Both the position numbers and the translations under genes were made by a program. Under the pieces are notes generated by a model. That model was not told the DNA's origin. It made no database searches and saw only the letters and a program-made list of their open reading frames with translations. DNA of 64,000 nucleotides from Azospirillum rugosum (lineage in GTDB: Bacteria > Pseudomonadota > Alphaproteobacteria > Azospirillales > Azospirillaceae): NCBI RefSeq assembly GCF_017876155.1, contig NZ_JAGINP010000025.1:54098-118097 (forward strand), given 5' to 3'. Positions 16,907-25,942 of this stretch are shown one piece after another (the stretch's first letter is position 1; every line of letters starts with the position of its first letter).

Positions 16907-19387
16907 ATGACCGTCTGCCTCCATTGCGGACAGGAGCACGCCGAGGGGACCGGCACCACCGCCTCCGACGGCGCCGGCCCCTTCTGCTGCACCGGCTGCG
17001 CGGCCGCCTTCAATCTCGTCCGCGGCCTGGGGCTGGAGCGCTACTACGAGCGGCGCCTGGTGGACCCCGCCGCCCGGCCCCTGCGGCCGGACAGCGACGC
17101 CCCGCCGACCGACTACGCCCCGCACGCCAAGCGCGCCGCCGACGGCACCGCGACCCTGCACCTGATGGTGGACGGGATGCAGTGCGCCGCCTGCGTCTGG
17201 CTGATCGAAACGGCGTTGGGACGCCAGCCGGGGGTGACGCACGCCCGGTTGAACATGACGACGCGCCGCCTGACCGTGACCTGGCGCGAGGACGCGACGG
17301 ACGCCAACACCGTCATCGACACCATCGCGCGCATCGGCTACCGCGCCGTGCCCTTCGACCCGGAGCGGCTGGGCGACGCCCAGGCCAAGTCGGAGAAGGA
17401 GCTTCTGCGCTCCCTCGCCGTCGCCGGCTTCGGCGCCAGCAACGTCATGCTGCTGTCCGTGTCGGTCTGGGCTGGCCACGCCACCGGCATGGGCGTGGCG
17501 ACGCGCGACCTGATGCACTGGATCTCCGCGCTGATCTGCATGCCGGCCATCGCCTACGCGCTGCGTCCCTTCGCGCGCTCGGCGCTGGGGGCGCTGCGGC
17601 GCGGGCGCACCAACATGGACGTGCCGATCACCATCGGCGTCCTGCTCGCCACGGGCATGAGCCTGTTCGAGACGATCCACAGCGGCGAGCACGCCTATTT
17701 CGACGGCGCGATGATGCTGCTGTTCTTCCTGCTGATCGGCCGCTACCTCGACCAGCGCGCCCGCGGGCGGGCGCGGTCGGCGGCGGAGCAGCTGCTCGGC
17801 CTGCACGCGACCTCCGTCACCGTGCTGCAGGAGGACGGGCGCAGCGCCATCGTCCCGCCGGATCAGGTCAGCCCCGGCGCCACAATCCTGGTCGCGGTGG
17901 GCGAGCGCATCGCCGTGGACGGCCGCGTGGCCGACGGCGTGTCCGACCTCGACACCGCGCTGATCACCGGCGAGACGGTGCCGGGCTCCGTCCGGCCGGG
18001 CGACCAGGTCTTCGCCGGGATGCTGAACCTCACCGCCCCGCTGCGCGTCACCGTCACGGCGGTGGGGGAGGGCACCCTGCTGGCCGAGATCGTCCGTCTG
18101 ATGGAGGTGGCCGAGCAGGGCCGTGCCAAATACGTCGCCATCGCCGACCGGGTGTCGCGCCTCTACGCCCCCGTGGTGCATGTGACCGCGCTCGGCACCT
18201 TCCTCGCTTGGCTGCTGCTGGTCGGCGCCCCCTGGCAGGACTCGCTGATGAACGCGGTGGCGGTGCTGATCATCACCTGCCCATGCGCGCTGGCGCTGGC
18301 CGTGCCGGTGGTGCAGGTGATCGCCAGCGGCCGGCTGATGCGGCAGGGCATCCTGCTGAAGACCGCCACGGCGCTGGAACGGCTGGCCGTCATCGACACC
18401 GTCGTCTTCGACAAGACCGGCACCCTGACCGAGGGGCGCCCCGTCCCGCAGCTGGCCGGCGTGGCCGAGGACGACCTGCGCCTCGCCGCCTCGCTGGCCG
18501 GGGCGAGCCGCCACCCGCTGGCCCGCGCGCTGGCCCGCGCCGTGCCCGGCGTCGCCGTCGCCGCCGGCGTGCGGGAGATCCCCGGCGCCGGCCTGGCGCT
18601 CGACACGCCGGACGGGGAAATCCGCCTCGGCAGCCGCCGCTTCACCGGTGCGCCGGAGTCGGCTGAGCATGGGGCCGAGGACGTGGCGGGGCCGGAGCTG
18701 TGGCTCGCCCGCCCTGGGACCACGCCGGTGCAGATCACCTTCCTCGACGCGCCGCGCGCCGACGCCGCGGCCGTGGTCCGGGCGCTGAAGGCGCGGGGCA
18801 TCGACGTCCGGCTGCTGTCGGGCGACCGCCGTGGGGCCGTCGCCGCCGTCGCCGCCCGGCTGGGCATCGAGGACTGGCGCGCCGAGCAGACGCCGGCCGA
18901 CAAGACCGCCGTGCTGGCCGACCTCGCCGCGCAGGGCCGCAAGGTGCTGATGGTCGGCGACGGGCTGAACGACGCCCCGGCGCTCGCCGCCGCCAGCGTG
19001 TCCATGTCGCCCTCCACCGCCGTGGACGTCAGCCAGACCGCCGCCGACGTGGTCTTCCAGGGCCGCCATCTGCGGCCCATCGTGGAGGCCTTCGAGGTTG
19101 CCCGCCGCTCCGGCCGGCTGGTCCGGCAGAATTTCGGCATCGCGCTGGTCTACAACCTCTGCGCGGTTCCGCTGGCCATGCTGGGCCTGCTGACCCCGCT
19201 GCTCGCCGCCTTGGCGATGTCCTCCTCCTCTCTTATCGTCATTGCCAACGCGCTGCGGCTCAGCCGCGCCGCGGTGGCCAGGGATCTGATGAATGACCGA
19301 GCTTCTCTATCTGATCGCGATCGCGCTGAGCCTGGGGCTTCTGGGCCTGGGGGCGTTCCTGTGGGCTCTCAAGTCCGGCCAGTTTGA
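16907..19387 (+). CDS. ccoI: Copper-transporting P-type ATPase CcoI/FixI
   Basis: This 826-residue P1B ATPase exports copper for cbb3 assembly. It has a Cys-rich N terminus (CLHCGQEH; CCTGCAAAF), a heavy-metal-binding domain (MVDGMQCAACVWLIE, about residues 85-150), the metal-channel motif CPCALALAVP, the phosphorylation site DKTGTLTEG, a SRHPLARALA HP motif and the hinge GDGLNDAPAL. About eight membrane helices are visible. The frame runs 95 bases into ccoS, giving a C-terminal tail (DRDRAEPGASGPGGVPVG) that looks unlike the family's usual end, so the overlap is unusually long. It starts 33 bases after ccoH. Confidence 0.95.
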   Translation: MTVCLHCGQEHAEGTGTTASDGAGPFCCTGCAAAFNLVRGLGLERYYERRLVDPAARPLRPDSDAPPTDYAPHAKRAADGTATLHLMVDGMQCAACVWLIETALGRQPGVTHARLNMTTRRLTVTWREDATDANTVIDTIARIGYRAVPFDPERLGDAQAKSEKELLRSLAVAGFGASNVMLLSVSVWAGHATGMGVATRDLMHWISALICMPAIAYALRPFARSALGALRRGRTNMDVPITIGVLLATGMSLFETIHSGEHAYFDGAMMLLFFLLIGRYLDQRARGRARSAAEQLLGLHATSVTVLQEDGRSAIVPPDQVSPGATILVAVGERIAVDGRVADGVSDLDTALITGETVPGSVRPGDQVFAGMLNLTAPLRVTVTAVGEGTLLAEIVRLMEVAEQGRAKYVAIADRVSRLYAPVVHVTALGTFLAWLLLVGAPWQDSLMNAVAVLIITCPCALALAVPVVQVIASGRLMRQGILLKTATALERLAVIDTVVFDKTGTLTEGRPVPQLAGVAEDDLRLAASLAGASRHPLARALARAVPGVAVAAGVREIPGAGLALDTPDGEIRLGSRRFTGAPESAEHGAEDVAGPELWLARPGTTPVQITFLDAPRADAAAVVRALKARGIDVRLLSGDRRGAVAAVAARLGIEDWRAEQTPADKTAVLADLAAQGRKVLMVGDGLNDAPALAAASVSMSPSTAVDVSQTAADVVFQGRHLRPIVEAFEVARRSGRLVRQNFGIALVYNLCAVPLAMLGLLTPLLAALAMSSSSLIVIANALRLSRAAVARDLMNDRASLSDRDRAEPGASGPGGVPVGSQVRPV

Positions 19388-19505
19388 CGACCTGGACGGG
19401 GCGGCCCACCGCATCCTGTTCGACGACGAGCCGCCGGCCTCGCAGGACGCTCCTCAACCGAAGGTGAATGCGGCGCCGGGCGAAACGTCCATGAACGGGC
19501 GCTAA
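19293..19505 (+). CDS. ccoS: cbb3-type oxidase assembly protein CcoS/FixS
   Basis: This 70-residue protein has one N-terminal helix (LLYLIAIALSLGLLGLGAFLWAL), then the conserved KSGQFDDLDGAAHRILFDDE typical of CcoS. It is needed for cofactor insertion into the cbb3 oxidase. Its start lies inside the ccoI frame (95-base overlap), as the last gene of ccoGHIS. Confidence 0.94.
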   Translation: MTELLYLIAIALSLGLLGLGAFLWALKSGQFDDLDGAAHRILFDDEPPASQDAPQPKVNAAPGETSMNGR

Positions 19506-19612
19506 GGCGACGGTTCTATGACAAACAGGCAGGGGCCTGTGCGAGCACCGTTGCGAAACGGAACGATAATGACCATGATGGGGGCCTTGCACGGCTAGGG
19601 CTGGGTCACGCC

Positions 19613-20350
19613 ATGCCACCCTTCGACATGGGACGCGCCCGCGAAAAGGGCGCCGCGAGCGAAATGAACCCCTGTGGGGCCTGTCCCGTGCGCAGCCTCA
19701 CGGTCTGCGCCGCCTTGGACCCCGAGGAACTGCGCCGTCTCGCCGACATCCTGCAGACCGTCCGCGTCGAAGCCAACCAGACCCTGTTCAGCGAAGGCGA
19801 CGGCGCCGACGCGCTCTACAACGTCACCGCCGGCACGGTGAAGCTGTACAAGCTGCTGCCCGACGGCCGGCGGCAGATCACCGGATTCCTGGTCACCGGC
19901 GACTTCCTCGGCCTCGCCGTGAACGAGAGCTACGCCTACACGGCGGAGACGGTCACCACCGCGACGCTCTGCCGCTTTCCGCGCAAGAAGATCGACGCGC
20001 TGATGGACGAGTTCCCGAAGATGCAGCGCCGCCTCTTCTCCATGGCGTCGAACGAACTGGCGGCGGCCCAGGACCAGATGCTCCTGCTCGGCCGCAAGAC
20101 GGCGAAGGAGAAGATCTGCTCCTTCCTGCTGATGCTGTCGCAGCGCGCCGCCCGGCGCGGCCACAAGGAAAACCCGGTCTACGTGCCGATGAGCCGGGCC
20201 GACATCGCCGACTACCTGGGCCTGACCACGGAAACGGTCAGCCGCACCTTCACCCAGCTGAAGACCGCCGGGGTCATTTCGCTTCAGGAAGGAAACAAGG
20301 TCCTGATCAGCGATATGGACGCCATCTACGACATGGCCGAAGGCTGCTGA
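19613..20350 (+). CDS. FNR/FnrN-type oxygen-responsive transcription regulator
   Basis: This 245-residue Crp/Fnr-family protein has an N-terminal cysteine cluster CGACPVRSLTVC (C21, C24, C32) and a fourth cysteine at about residue 120 (TLCRFPRKK), matching the [4Fe-4S]-ligand layout of FNR. A cyclic-nucleotide-binding-like beta roll follows (LFSEGDGADALYNVTAGTVKLYKLLPDGRRQITGF), then a helix-turn-helix with the recognition segment ADYLGLTTETVSRTFTQL, in which the Glu, Ser and Arg contact TTGAT-type sites. The start at 19613 places the cysteines as in FNR. It likely activates the two cco operons upstream under low oxygen. It may act alone or with FixK. Confidence 0.93.
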   Translation: MPPFDMGRAREKGAASEMNPCGACPVRSLTVCAALDPEELRRLADILQTVRVEANQTLFSEGDGADALYNVTAGTVKLYKLLPDGRRQITGFLVTGDFLGLAVNESYAYTAETVTTATLCRFPRKKIDALMDEFPKMQRRLFSMASNELAAAQDQMLLLGRKTAKEKICSFLLMLSQRAARRGHKENPVYVPMSRADIADYLGLTTETVSRTFTQLKTAGVISLQEGNKVLISDMDAIYDMAEGC

Positions 20351-20608
20351 GCGCGCATCGCCCTTTCAAAAGCATGATCGTTGCGCAGTCGGATCGATTG
20401 GCGGGGCCGTCCGCGCCAAGTCCGGAACGTTCGCAACGGCCATCGTTCGTGGCCTGATATGTCGTCTACGGGTCATTTTTCGCATCTTTCGTGCGAGCGC
20501 ACGCTGGCGGGGCGCGCAAGAGAGGGCTAACATCGCCCGCCCGATGGCCGGCACCCTCACAAGAACAAGACCGGCCGCAACAGCCCCCGCTTCAGGATCC
20601 GAACAACG

Positions 20609-22879
20609 ATGGCCGAGCCCGATACCAAGCGCGTCACCGACGAAGAAGCCCTGCTGCTGCACTCCTCCGGCCGCCCCGGCAAGCTGGAGATCACGCCGAC
20701 GAAGCCGCTGACGACCCAGCGCGACCTGTCGCTGGCCTACTCCCCCGGCGTGGCGGTCCCCTGCCTGCGCATCGCCGAGGACCCGAGCACGGCCTACGAC
20801 TACACGGCCAAGGGCAACGTCGTCGCGGTGATCTCCAACGGCACGGCGGTGCTGGGGCTGGGCGACCTGGGGGCGCTCGCCTCCAAGCCGGTGATGGAGG
20901 GCAAGGCCGTCCTCTTCAAGCGCTTCGCCGACGTGGACGGCATCGACCTGGAGGTCGACACCCGCGACGTCGACGAGTTCGTCAACTGCGTCCGCTTCTT
21001 AGGCGCGAGCTTCGGCGGCATCAACCTGGAGGACATCAAGGCGCCGGACTGCTTCATCATCGAGGAGCGCCTGCGCGAGCTGCTGGACATCCCCGTCTTC
21101 CACGACGACCAGCACGGCACCGCGATCATCGCCGCCGCCGGCCTGATCAACGCCTGCGACATCACCGGGCGCGACATCCGCGACGTGAAGATGGTGGTCA
21201 ACGGCGCCGGTGCCGCCGGCATCGCCTGCGCGGAACTGTTCACGACCATGGGCGTGCCGCGCGAGAACATCATCCTGTGCGACACCAAGGGCGTCGTCTA
21301 CCGCGGCCGCACCGACGGCATGAACCAGTGGAAGTCGTCCTTCGCCGTGCAGACCGACAAGCGCACGCTGCAAGACGCGGTCGCCGGCTCCGACGTGTTC
21401 GTCGGCCTGTCGGCCAAGGGCGCCATGACGCCGGAGATGGTGAAGTCCATGGCGGACAAGCCGATCATCTTCGCGCTGGCCAACCCCGACCCGGAGATCA
21501 CGCCGGAGGAGGTGAAGGCCGTCCGCGCCGACGCCATCGTGGCGACGGGCCGCTCCGACTACCCGAACCAGGTCAACAACGTCCTGGGCTTTCCTTACCT
21601 GTTCCGCGGCGCGCTGGACGTCCGCGCCACGACGATCAACGAGGCGATGAAGATCGCCGCCGCCAAGGCTCTGGCCGCCCTGGCGCGCGAGGACGTGCCG
21701 GACGAGGTGGACGCCGCCTATTCCGGCCGCCGCCTGCGCTACGGCCCGGAATACATAATTCCGGTGCCCTTCGACCCGCGGCTGATCGTGACGGTGCCCG
21801 CCGCCGTCGCCCAGGCCGCGATGGAGTCGGGCGTGGCCCGCAAGCCCATCCTGGACATCGCGGGCTACAAGAACACGCTGCGCACCCGTCTCGACCCGAC
21901 CGCCGACAGCCTGGAGCTGATCCTGGAGAAGGTGCGGACCAACCCGCGCCGCGTCGTCTTCGCCGAGGGCGAGGAGGAGCGCACCATCCGCGCCGCGCTC
22001 GCCTTCCGCGCCGCCGGCTTCGGCACGCCGGTGCTGATCGGCCGCGAGGCGGTGATCAAGGAGCAACTGGCCGCCATGGGCCAGCCGGGCGTGTCGCTGG
22101 AGATCCACAACGCCCGCGTCTCCGACGCCAACCGCCGTTACAGCGACTTCCTGTATCGCCGCCTGCAGCGCAAGGGGGCCCTGCTGCGCGACTGCCAGCG
22201 CATGGTCAACCAGGACCGCAACGTCTTCGCCGCTTTGATGGTGGCGCAGGGCGACGCCCACGCCATGGTGACCGGCCTGACCCGCACATTCGGCGTGGCC
22301 TACGACGAGATCCGCCGCGTCATCGACCCGCGGGCGGACGCGACGGTCTTCGGCCTGCACCTGTTCCTGACGCGCAACCGCACGGTCTTCATCGCCGACA
22401 CCACCGTGCATGTCCGGCCGGACGGCAAGACGCTGGCCGACATCGCCATCGGCGCGGCGGCCAAGGCGCGGCAGATGGGGCACGAGCCGCGCGTGGCGCT
22501 GCTGTCCTTCTCCAACTTCGGGCAGCACCCGCACCCCAACGCCGATCCTCTGCGCGACGCCATCGCGATCCTCGACAGCCGCCGCGTCGATTTCGAGTAT
22601 GACGGCGAGATGTCGGCCGACGTGGCGATGGACTACGAGCTGATGAAGCGGGTCTACCCGTTCTGCCGCCTGTCCGGCCCGGCCAACGTGCTGGTCATGC
22701 CGGGCCTGCACTCGGCCAACATCACGGCGAAGCTGCTGAACAAGATGGCCGGCGGCCAGATGATCGGCCCGCTGCTCATCGGCCTCGACAAGCCGGCGCA
22801 GATCGTGACCATGGGTGCCTCGGTCAACGACCTCGTCACCGCGGCGGCGCTGGCGGCCCACGACTCGCTGCCCTGGTGA
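20609..22879 (+). CDS. maeB: NADP-type malic enzyme fused to phosphotransacetylase-like domain
   Basis: This 756-residue protein joins a malic enzyme (about residues 1-430; LAYSPGVAVPC, FHDDQHGTAII, VVNGAGAAGIACAEL, the NAD(P)-binding glycine motif) to a C-terminal phosphotransacetylase-like domain (about 430-756; VFAEGEEERTIRAAL, SFSNFG). It decarboxylates malate to pyruvate with reduction of NAD(P); the PTA domain is thought to be regulatory, sensing acetyl-CoA. The size matches MaeB/Tme of alphaproteobacteria, which grow on C4-dicarboxylates. The 258-base upstream gap (20351-20608) has only weak inverted repeats (TTGGCG/CGCCAA at 20398-20419; CGTTGCG/CGCAACG near 20389-20438). Confidence 0.95.
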   Translation: MAEPDTKRVTDEEALLLHSSGRPGKLEITPTKPLTTQRDLSLAYSPGVAVPCLRIAEDPSTAYDYTAKGNVVAVISNGTAVLGLGDLGALASKPVMEGKAVLFKRFADVDGIDLEVDTRDVDEFVNCVRFLGASFGGINLEDIKAPDCFIIEERLRELLDIPVFHDDQHGTAIIAAAGLINACDITGRDIRDVKMVVNGAGAAGIACAELFTTMGVPRENIILCDTKGVVYRGRTDGMNQWKSSFAVQTDKRTLQDAVAGSDVFVGLSAKGAMTPEMVKSMADKPIIFALANPDPEITPEEVKAVRADAIVATGRSDYPNQVNNVLGFPYLFRGALDVRATTINEAMKIAAAKALAALAREDVPDEVDAAYSGRRLRYGPEYIIPVPFDPRLIVTVPAAVAQAAMESGVARKPILDIAGYKNTLRTRLDPTADSLELILEKVRTNPRRVVFAEGEEERTIRAALAFRAAGFGTPVLIGREAVIKEQLAAMGQPGVSLEIHNARVSDANRRYSDFLYRRLQRKGALLRDCQRMVNQDRNVFAALMVAQGDAHAMVTGLTRTFGVAYDEIRRVIDPRADATVFGLHLFLTRNRTVFIADTTVHVRPDGKTLADIAIGAAAKARQMGHEPRVALLSFSNFGQHPHPNADPLRDAIAILDSRRVDFEYDGEMSADVAMDYELMKRVYPFCRLSGPANVLVMPGLHSANITAKLLNKMAGGQMIGPLLIGLDKPAQIVTMGASVNDLVTAAALAAHDSLPW

Positions 22880-22893
22880 GCTTGTCTTTAAAG

Positions 22894-23048
22894 CCCTCGC
22901 CCGCCTCCGGCGGGAGAGGGAGGGGCCCACGCCCTTGGCGTGGGAGGGTGAGGGCTTGGTTTCTCGGGCCAGGATTCTCGAAGAGACCTTGCCCTCACCC
23001 TCCCGCCTCTGGCGGGTCCCTCCCTCTCCCAGCGGGGCTGGGAGAGGG
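22894..23048. repeat. Intergenic palindromic repeat, CCCTCTCCC family, copy 4
   Basis: Two palindromic halves (GCCCGCCTCCGGCGGGAGAGGG and CCCACGCCCTTGGCGTGGG types, then CCCTCCCGCCTCTGGCGGG and CTCTCCCAGCGGGGCTGGGAGAG types) fill most of the gap between the malic enzyme gene and phoR. The outer ends are complementary, so a large cruciform is possible. Confidence 0.78.
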
Positions 23049-23156
23049 TCAAGTTGGCGTCTTCGCGGGTTAATCTTTTGTGACGCACGCCCGCGGGGCT
23101 CGGCGATGGTGTAGAAACAGCGGTCGAGACCCCGCGACGCACGAGTTTCGCCGCCC

Positions 23157-24677
23157 ATGAGCCCCAAGGTGATGCCGCCGCTTCGGTTGATTGCCGGTGC
23201 CCTGCTGATGCTGGGGCCGCTCGCGGCGTCGCTGTACCTTCTCCTGCATGGCGGGTTGATCACGCCGGGTGTTGCCGTCGGCGTCGGGTTGCCGGCCCTG
23301 GCGGGCGTGGTGGTGATCCTGCGCACTCAGCGCCGCGACACGCGCGCGGTGACCGATTACGTCGCGCGTCTGACCGACGAACCCTCCACCCCGGTTCCGC
23401 CGTTGGCCTCGCCCGCCTCGGTGCGCGGGCTGACCGCGGCGGTGGCGCGCCTGCACCGGGTGATGACCGGCCGGGTCGAGCAGGCCCAGGCGCAGCTGGA
23501 GGCCAACGAATCAATCCTGGAGGCGCTGCACGACCCGCTGGTGCTGGTCGGGGCGGACCGGCAGGTGGTGCGCGCCAACCAGGCGGCGCGCGGCCTGTTC
23601 GGCGACCGCATCCTGAACCGCGACCTCGCCGCCAGCTTGCGGAACCCCAGCGTGCTGGAGGCGGTGGACGCCGTGCTGGGCGGGGCGGCGTCGCGCATCC
23701 TGGAATTCAGCCTGCCCGTCCCGGTGGAGCGCATGTTCGAGGTGCGGGTGAAGCCCTTCCAGCGCCGCCTGCCGCGCCCCGTTCCCGACGAGAACGCCCT
23801 GGTGCCGGAGGATCCGGCCCCCGCGCCGCCGGTCACCGGGCGTATGGTCATCCTGACGCTGCACGACATCACCGCGCTGCGCCGGTCGGAGCAGATGCGC
23901 GCCGACTTCATCGCCAACGCCAGCCACGAGCTGCGCACGCCGCTGTCGTCGCTGCTGGGCTTCATCGAGACTCTGCGCGGCCCCGCCCGCGACGACCTGG
24001 AGGCGCACGAGCGCTTCCTCTCCATCATGCACGACCAGGCGAGCCGCATGGCCCGCCTCGTCAACGACCTGCTGTCGCTGTCGCGGATCGAGCTGGACGA
24101 GCATATGCCGCCCGCCGGACAGGTGGACGTGCTGGACCGGCTGGACGGGGTCATCGCGGCGCTGGAGCTGAAGGCGGCCAGCCGCCGCATCCGCCTGAAG
24201 CTGGAAGCGCCGGAGCGGGTGCCCCCCGTCGTCGGGGACGAGGACCAGCTGACCCAGGTCTTCCAGAACCTCGTCAGCAACGCGATCAAATACACGCGCG
24301 AGAACACCGACGTGACGGTCGCCGTGTCGCTCGCCGACGGCGCCATGGTCGGCTTCACCAGCGCGGTTCCGCTCGCCCAGCGCAACGGCCGCGGGCACCC
24401 GATGGTTGCGGTCGCCGTGCGCGACCAGGGGGAGGGCATCGCCCGCACCCACCTGCCGCGCCTGACCGAGCGCTTCTACCGGGTCGACGCGGCGCGATCG
24501 CGCGCCATGGGCGGCACGGGCCTGGGCCTCGCCATCGTCAAGCACATCCTGAACCGCCACCGCGGGCGGCTGACCATCGAAAGCGCCGTCGGGGTGGGCA
24601 GCACCTTCACCGTCTACCTGCCGGCCGCCTCCGACGCGGCGCTCCCCGCGGCGGAGCCGGCGCGGCGGCAAGCCTGA
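23157..24677 (+). CDS. phoR: Phosphate-regulon sensor histidine kinase PhoR
   Basis: This 506-residue kinase has two N-terminal hydrophobic helices (about residues 7-60), a PAS-like domain (SILEALHDPLVLVGADRQVVRANQAARGLF), a HisKA domain with the phospho-acceptor in NASHELRTPLSSLLGF, and a HATPase domain with the N-box LVSNAIKYTREN and G-boxes DQGEGIA and GGTGLGLAIVKHIL. It would phosphorylate PhoB under phosphate limitation. Assignment as PhoR rests on its place directly before the pst-phoU-phoB cluster on the same strand; the family motifs alone would not distinguish it from other kinases. Confidence 0.88.
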   Translation: MSPKVMPPLRLIAGALLMLGPLAASLYLLLHGGLITPGVAVGVGLPALAGVVVILRTQRRDTRAVTDYVARLTDEPSTPVPPLASPASVRGLTAAVARLHRVMTGRVEQAQAQLEANESILEALHDPLVLVGADRQVVRANQAARGLFGDRILNRDLAASLRNPSVLEAVDAVLGGAASRILEFSLPVPVERMFEVRVKPFQRRLPRPVPDENALVPEDPAPAPPVTGRMVILTLHDITALRRSEQMRADFIANASHELRTPLSSLLGFIETLRGPARDDLEAHERFLSIMHDQASRMARLVNDLLSLSRIELDEHMPPAGQVDVLDRLDGVIAALELKAASRRIRLKLEAPERVPPVVGDEDQLTQVFQNLVSNAIKYTRENTDVTVAVSLADGAMVGFTSAVPLAQRNGRGHPMVAVAVRDQGEGIARTHLPRLTERFYRVDAARSRAMGGTGLGLAIVKHILNRHRGRLTIESAVGVGSTFTVYLPAASDAALPAAEPARRQA

Positions 24678-24720
24678 GGGCGGAATCAGCCGCGCCGATG
24701 CCGATGACCAAAAAAAGACG

Positions 24721-24749
24721 GCGTCATAAAACTGTCATGAAACTGTAAT
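24721..24749 (+). promoter_or_regulatory. Pho box upstream of pstS
   Basis: Three repeats spaced at 11 bases are seen: GCGTCAT (24721), CTGTCAT (24732) and CTGTAAT (24743). The 7-base repeats with A-rich spacers match the PhoB-binding consensus CTGTCAT-N4-CTGTCAT. It lies 134 bases before the pstS start and should bring pstSCAB-phoU-phoB under PhoB control. Confidence 0.93.
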
Positions 24750-24882
24750 CAACGAGTCGCGGTCGCCGACTAACGTCCCGCCGCAAGCCGACGCCCCCTT
24801 AGGCTGGGCGCGGCGCGGCACGGTGCGGGCGCATCGCGTTCCCCCGTCGCAGTGACATTCGATTTTTTCGGAGGGAAACCCC

Positions 24883-25926
24883 GTGACCACCAGGACGCTC
24901 GCCCTCACCGCCGCTGGGATCGTTGCCATGACCGCCGCCCTCTCCGGCGCGGCGCACGCCCAGTCGCGCGACCAGATCCGCGCCGTCGGCTCGTCCACGG
25001 TGTTCCCCTTCACCACCGCGGTCGCCGAGGCCTTCGGCAAGGGCGGCAAGTTCAAGACGCCGGTGATTGAATCGACCGGCACCGGCGGCGGCCTGAAGCT
25101 GTTCTGCGCCGGCGTCGGCCCGCAGCATCCGGACGTCGCCAACGCGTCCCGCCGCATCAAGAAGTCGGAGGTCGAGCAGTGCGCCGCCAACGGCGTCACG
25201 CAGATCACCGAGCTGAAGATCGGCTACGACGGCATCGCGCTGGCCTATTCCAAGGCCGCCCCGCACGTCGACCTGACCACCGAGGTCCTGTGGAAGGCGC
25301 TGGCCAAGGAGGTCCCGGTCGGCGGCAAAATGGTCGCCAACCCCTATAAGAAGTGGTCGGACATCGACGCCAAGCTCCCCAACAAGGACATCGAGGTGCT
25401 CGGCCCGCCCCCGACCTCCGGCACCCGCGACAGCTTCAACGAGCTGGTGATGCTCGAAGGCTGCAAGAAGGTTCGGGAAGTCAAGGACCTCGTCGCCGAC
25501 GAGAAGGCGCGCGAAAAGGCCTGCCTGTCGATCCGCGAGGACGGCGGCTACGTCGAGGCCGGCGAGAACGACAACCTGATCGTCCAGAAGCTGACCGCCA
25601 ACCCCGACAGCTTCGGCGTGTTCGGCTACAGCTACATCGAGCAGAACCGCGACAAGCTGCAGTCCGCCAAGATGGACGGCGTGGAGCTGACGCCGGAGAA
25701 CGTCGCCGACGGCAAGTACGAGGTGGCGCGCTCGCTCTTCGTCTATGTGAAGACCGCCCACGCCGGCGTGATCCCGGGCATCCGCGAGTTCATCGCCGAA
25801 TACACGGCGGAGAAGGCCTTCGGCGAGGACGGCTATCTGGCCGACAAGGGCCTGATCCCGCTGCCGAAGGCCGAACGCGACGCGGCCCGCGCCGCCGCGT
25901 CGAACCTGGCCCCGCTCCAGCTCTGA
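24883..25926 (+). CDS. pstS: Periplasmic phosphate-binding protein PstS
   Basis: This 347-residue protein has a signal peptide (TLALTAAGIVAMTAALSGAAHA) followed by RDQIRAVGSSTVFPFTTAVAEAF, the phosphate-binding PstS motif, and PPPTSGTRDSFNELVM, which holds the second anion-binding loop. It captures inorganic phosphate and delivers it to PstC/PstA. The start codon is GTG at 24883, with GGAGGG 8 bases upstream. The gene follows a clear Pho box and leads the pstSCAB-phoU-phoB operon. Confidence 0.95.
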   Translation: MTTRTLALTAAGIVAMTAALSGAAHAQSRDQIRAVGSSTVFPFTTAVAEAFGKGGKFKTPVIESTGTGGGLKLFCAGVGPQHPDVANASRRIKKSEVEQCAANGVTQITELKIGYDGIALAYSKAAPHVDLTTEVLWKALAKEVPVGGKMVANPYKKWSDIDAKLPNKDIEVLGPPPTSGTRDSFNELVMLEGCKKVREVKDLVADEKAREKACLSIREDGGYVEAGENDNLIVQKLTANPDSFGVFGYSYIEQNRDKLQSAKMDGVELTPENVADGKYEVARSLFVYVKTAHAGVIPGIREFIAEYTAEKAFGEDGYLADKGLIPLPKAERDAARAAASNLAPLQL

Positions 25927-25942
25927 CCCTCGGCGGGCTCAA

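Noticed and set aside
16259..19069. A very long reverse-strand open frame opposite ccoH and ccoI
   Set aside because: The same composition effect; the + strand encodes P-type ATPase motifs in order, and the reverse frame has none.
19548..19561. CCGTTGCGAAACGG palindrome as an operator of the FNR-type gene
   Set aside because: Five-base arms only; not a FNR or FixK pattern and not repeated elsewhere.
20398..20419. TTGGCG...CGCCAA as a regulatory box before the malic enzyme gene
   Set aside because: Only six-base arms with a 10-base spacer in GC-rich DNA; not distinguishable from chance and not a known consensus.
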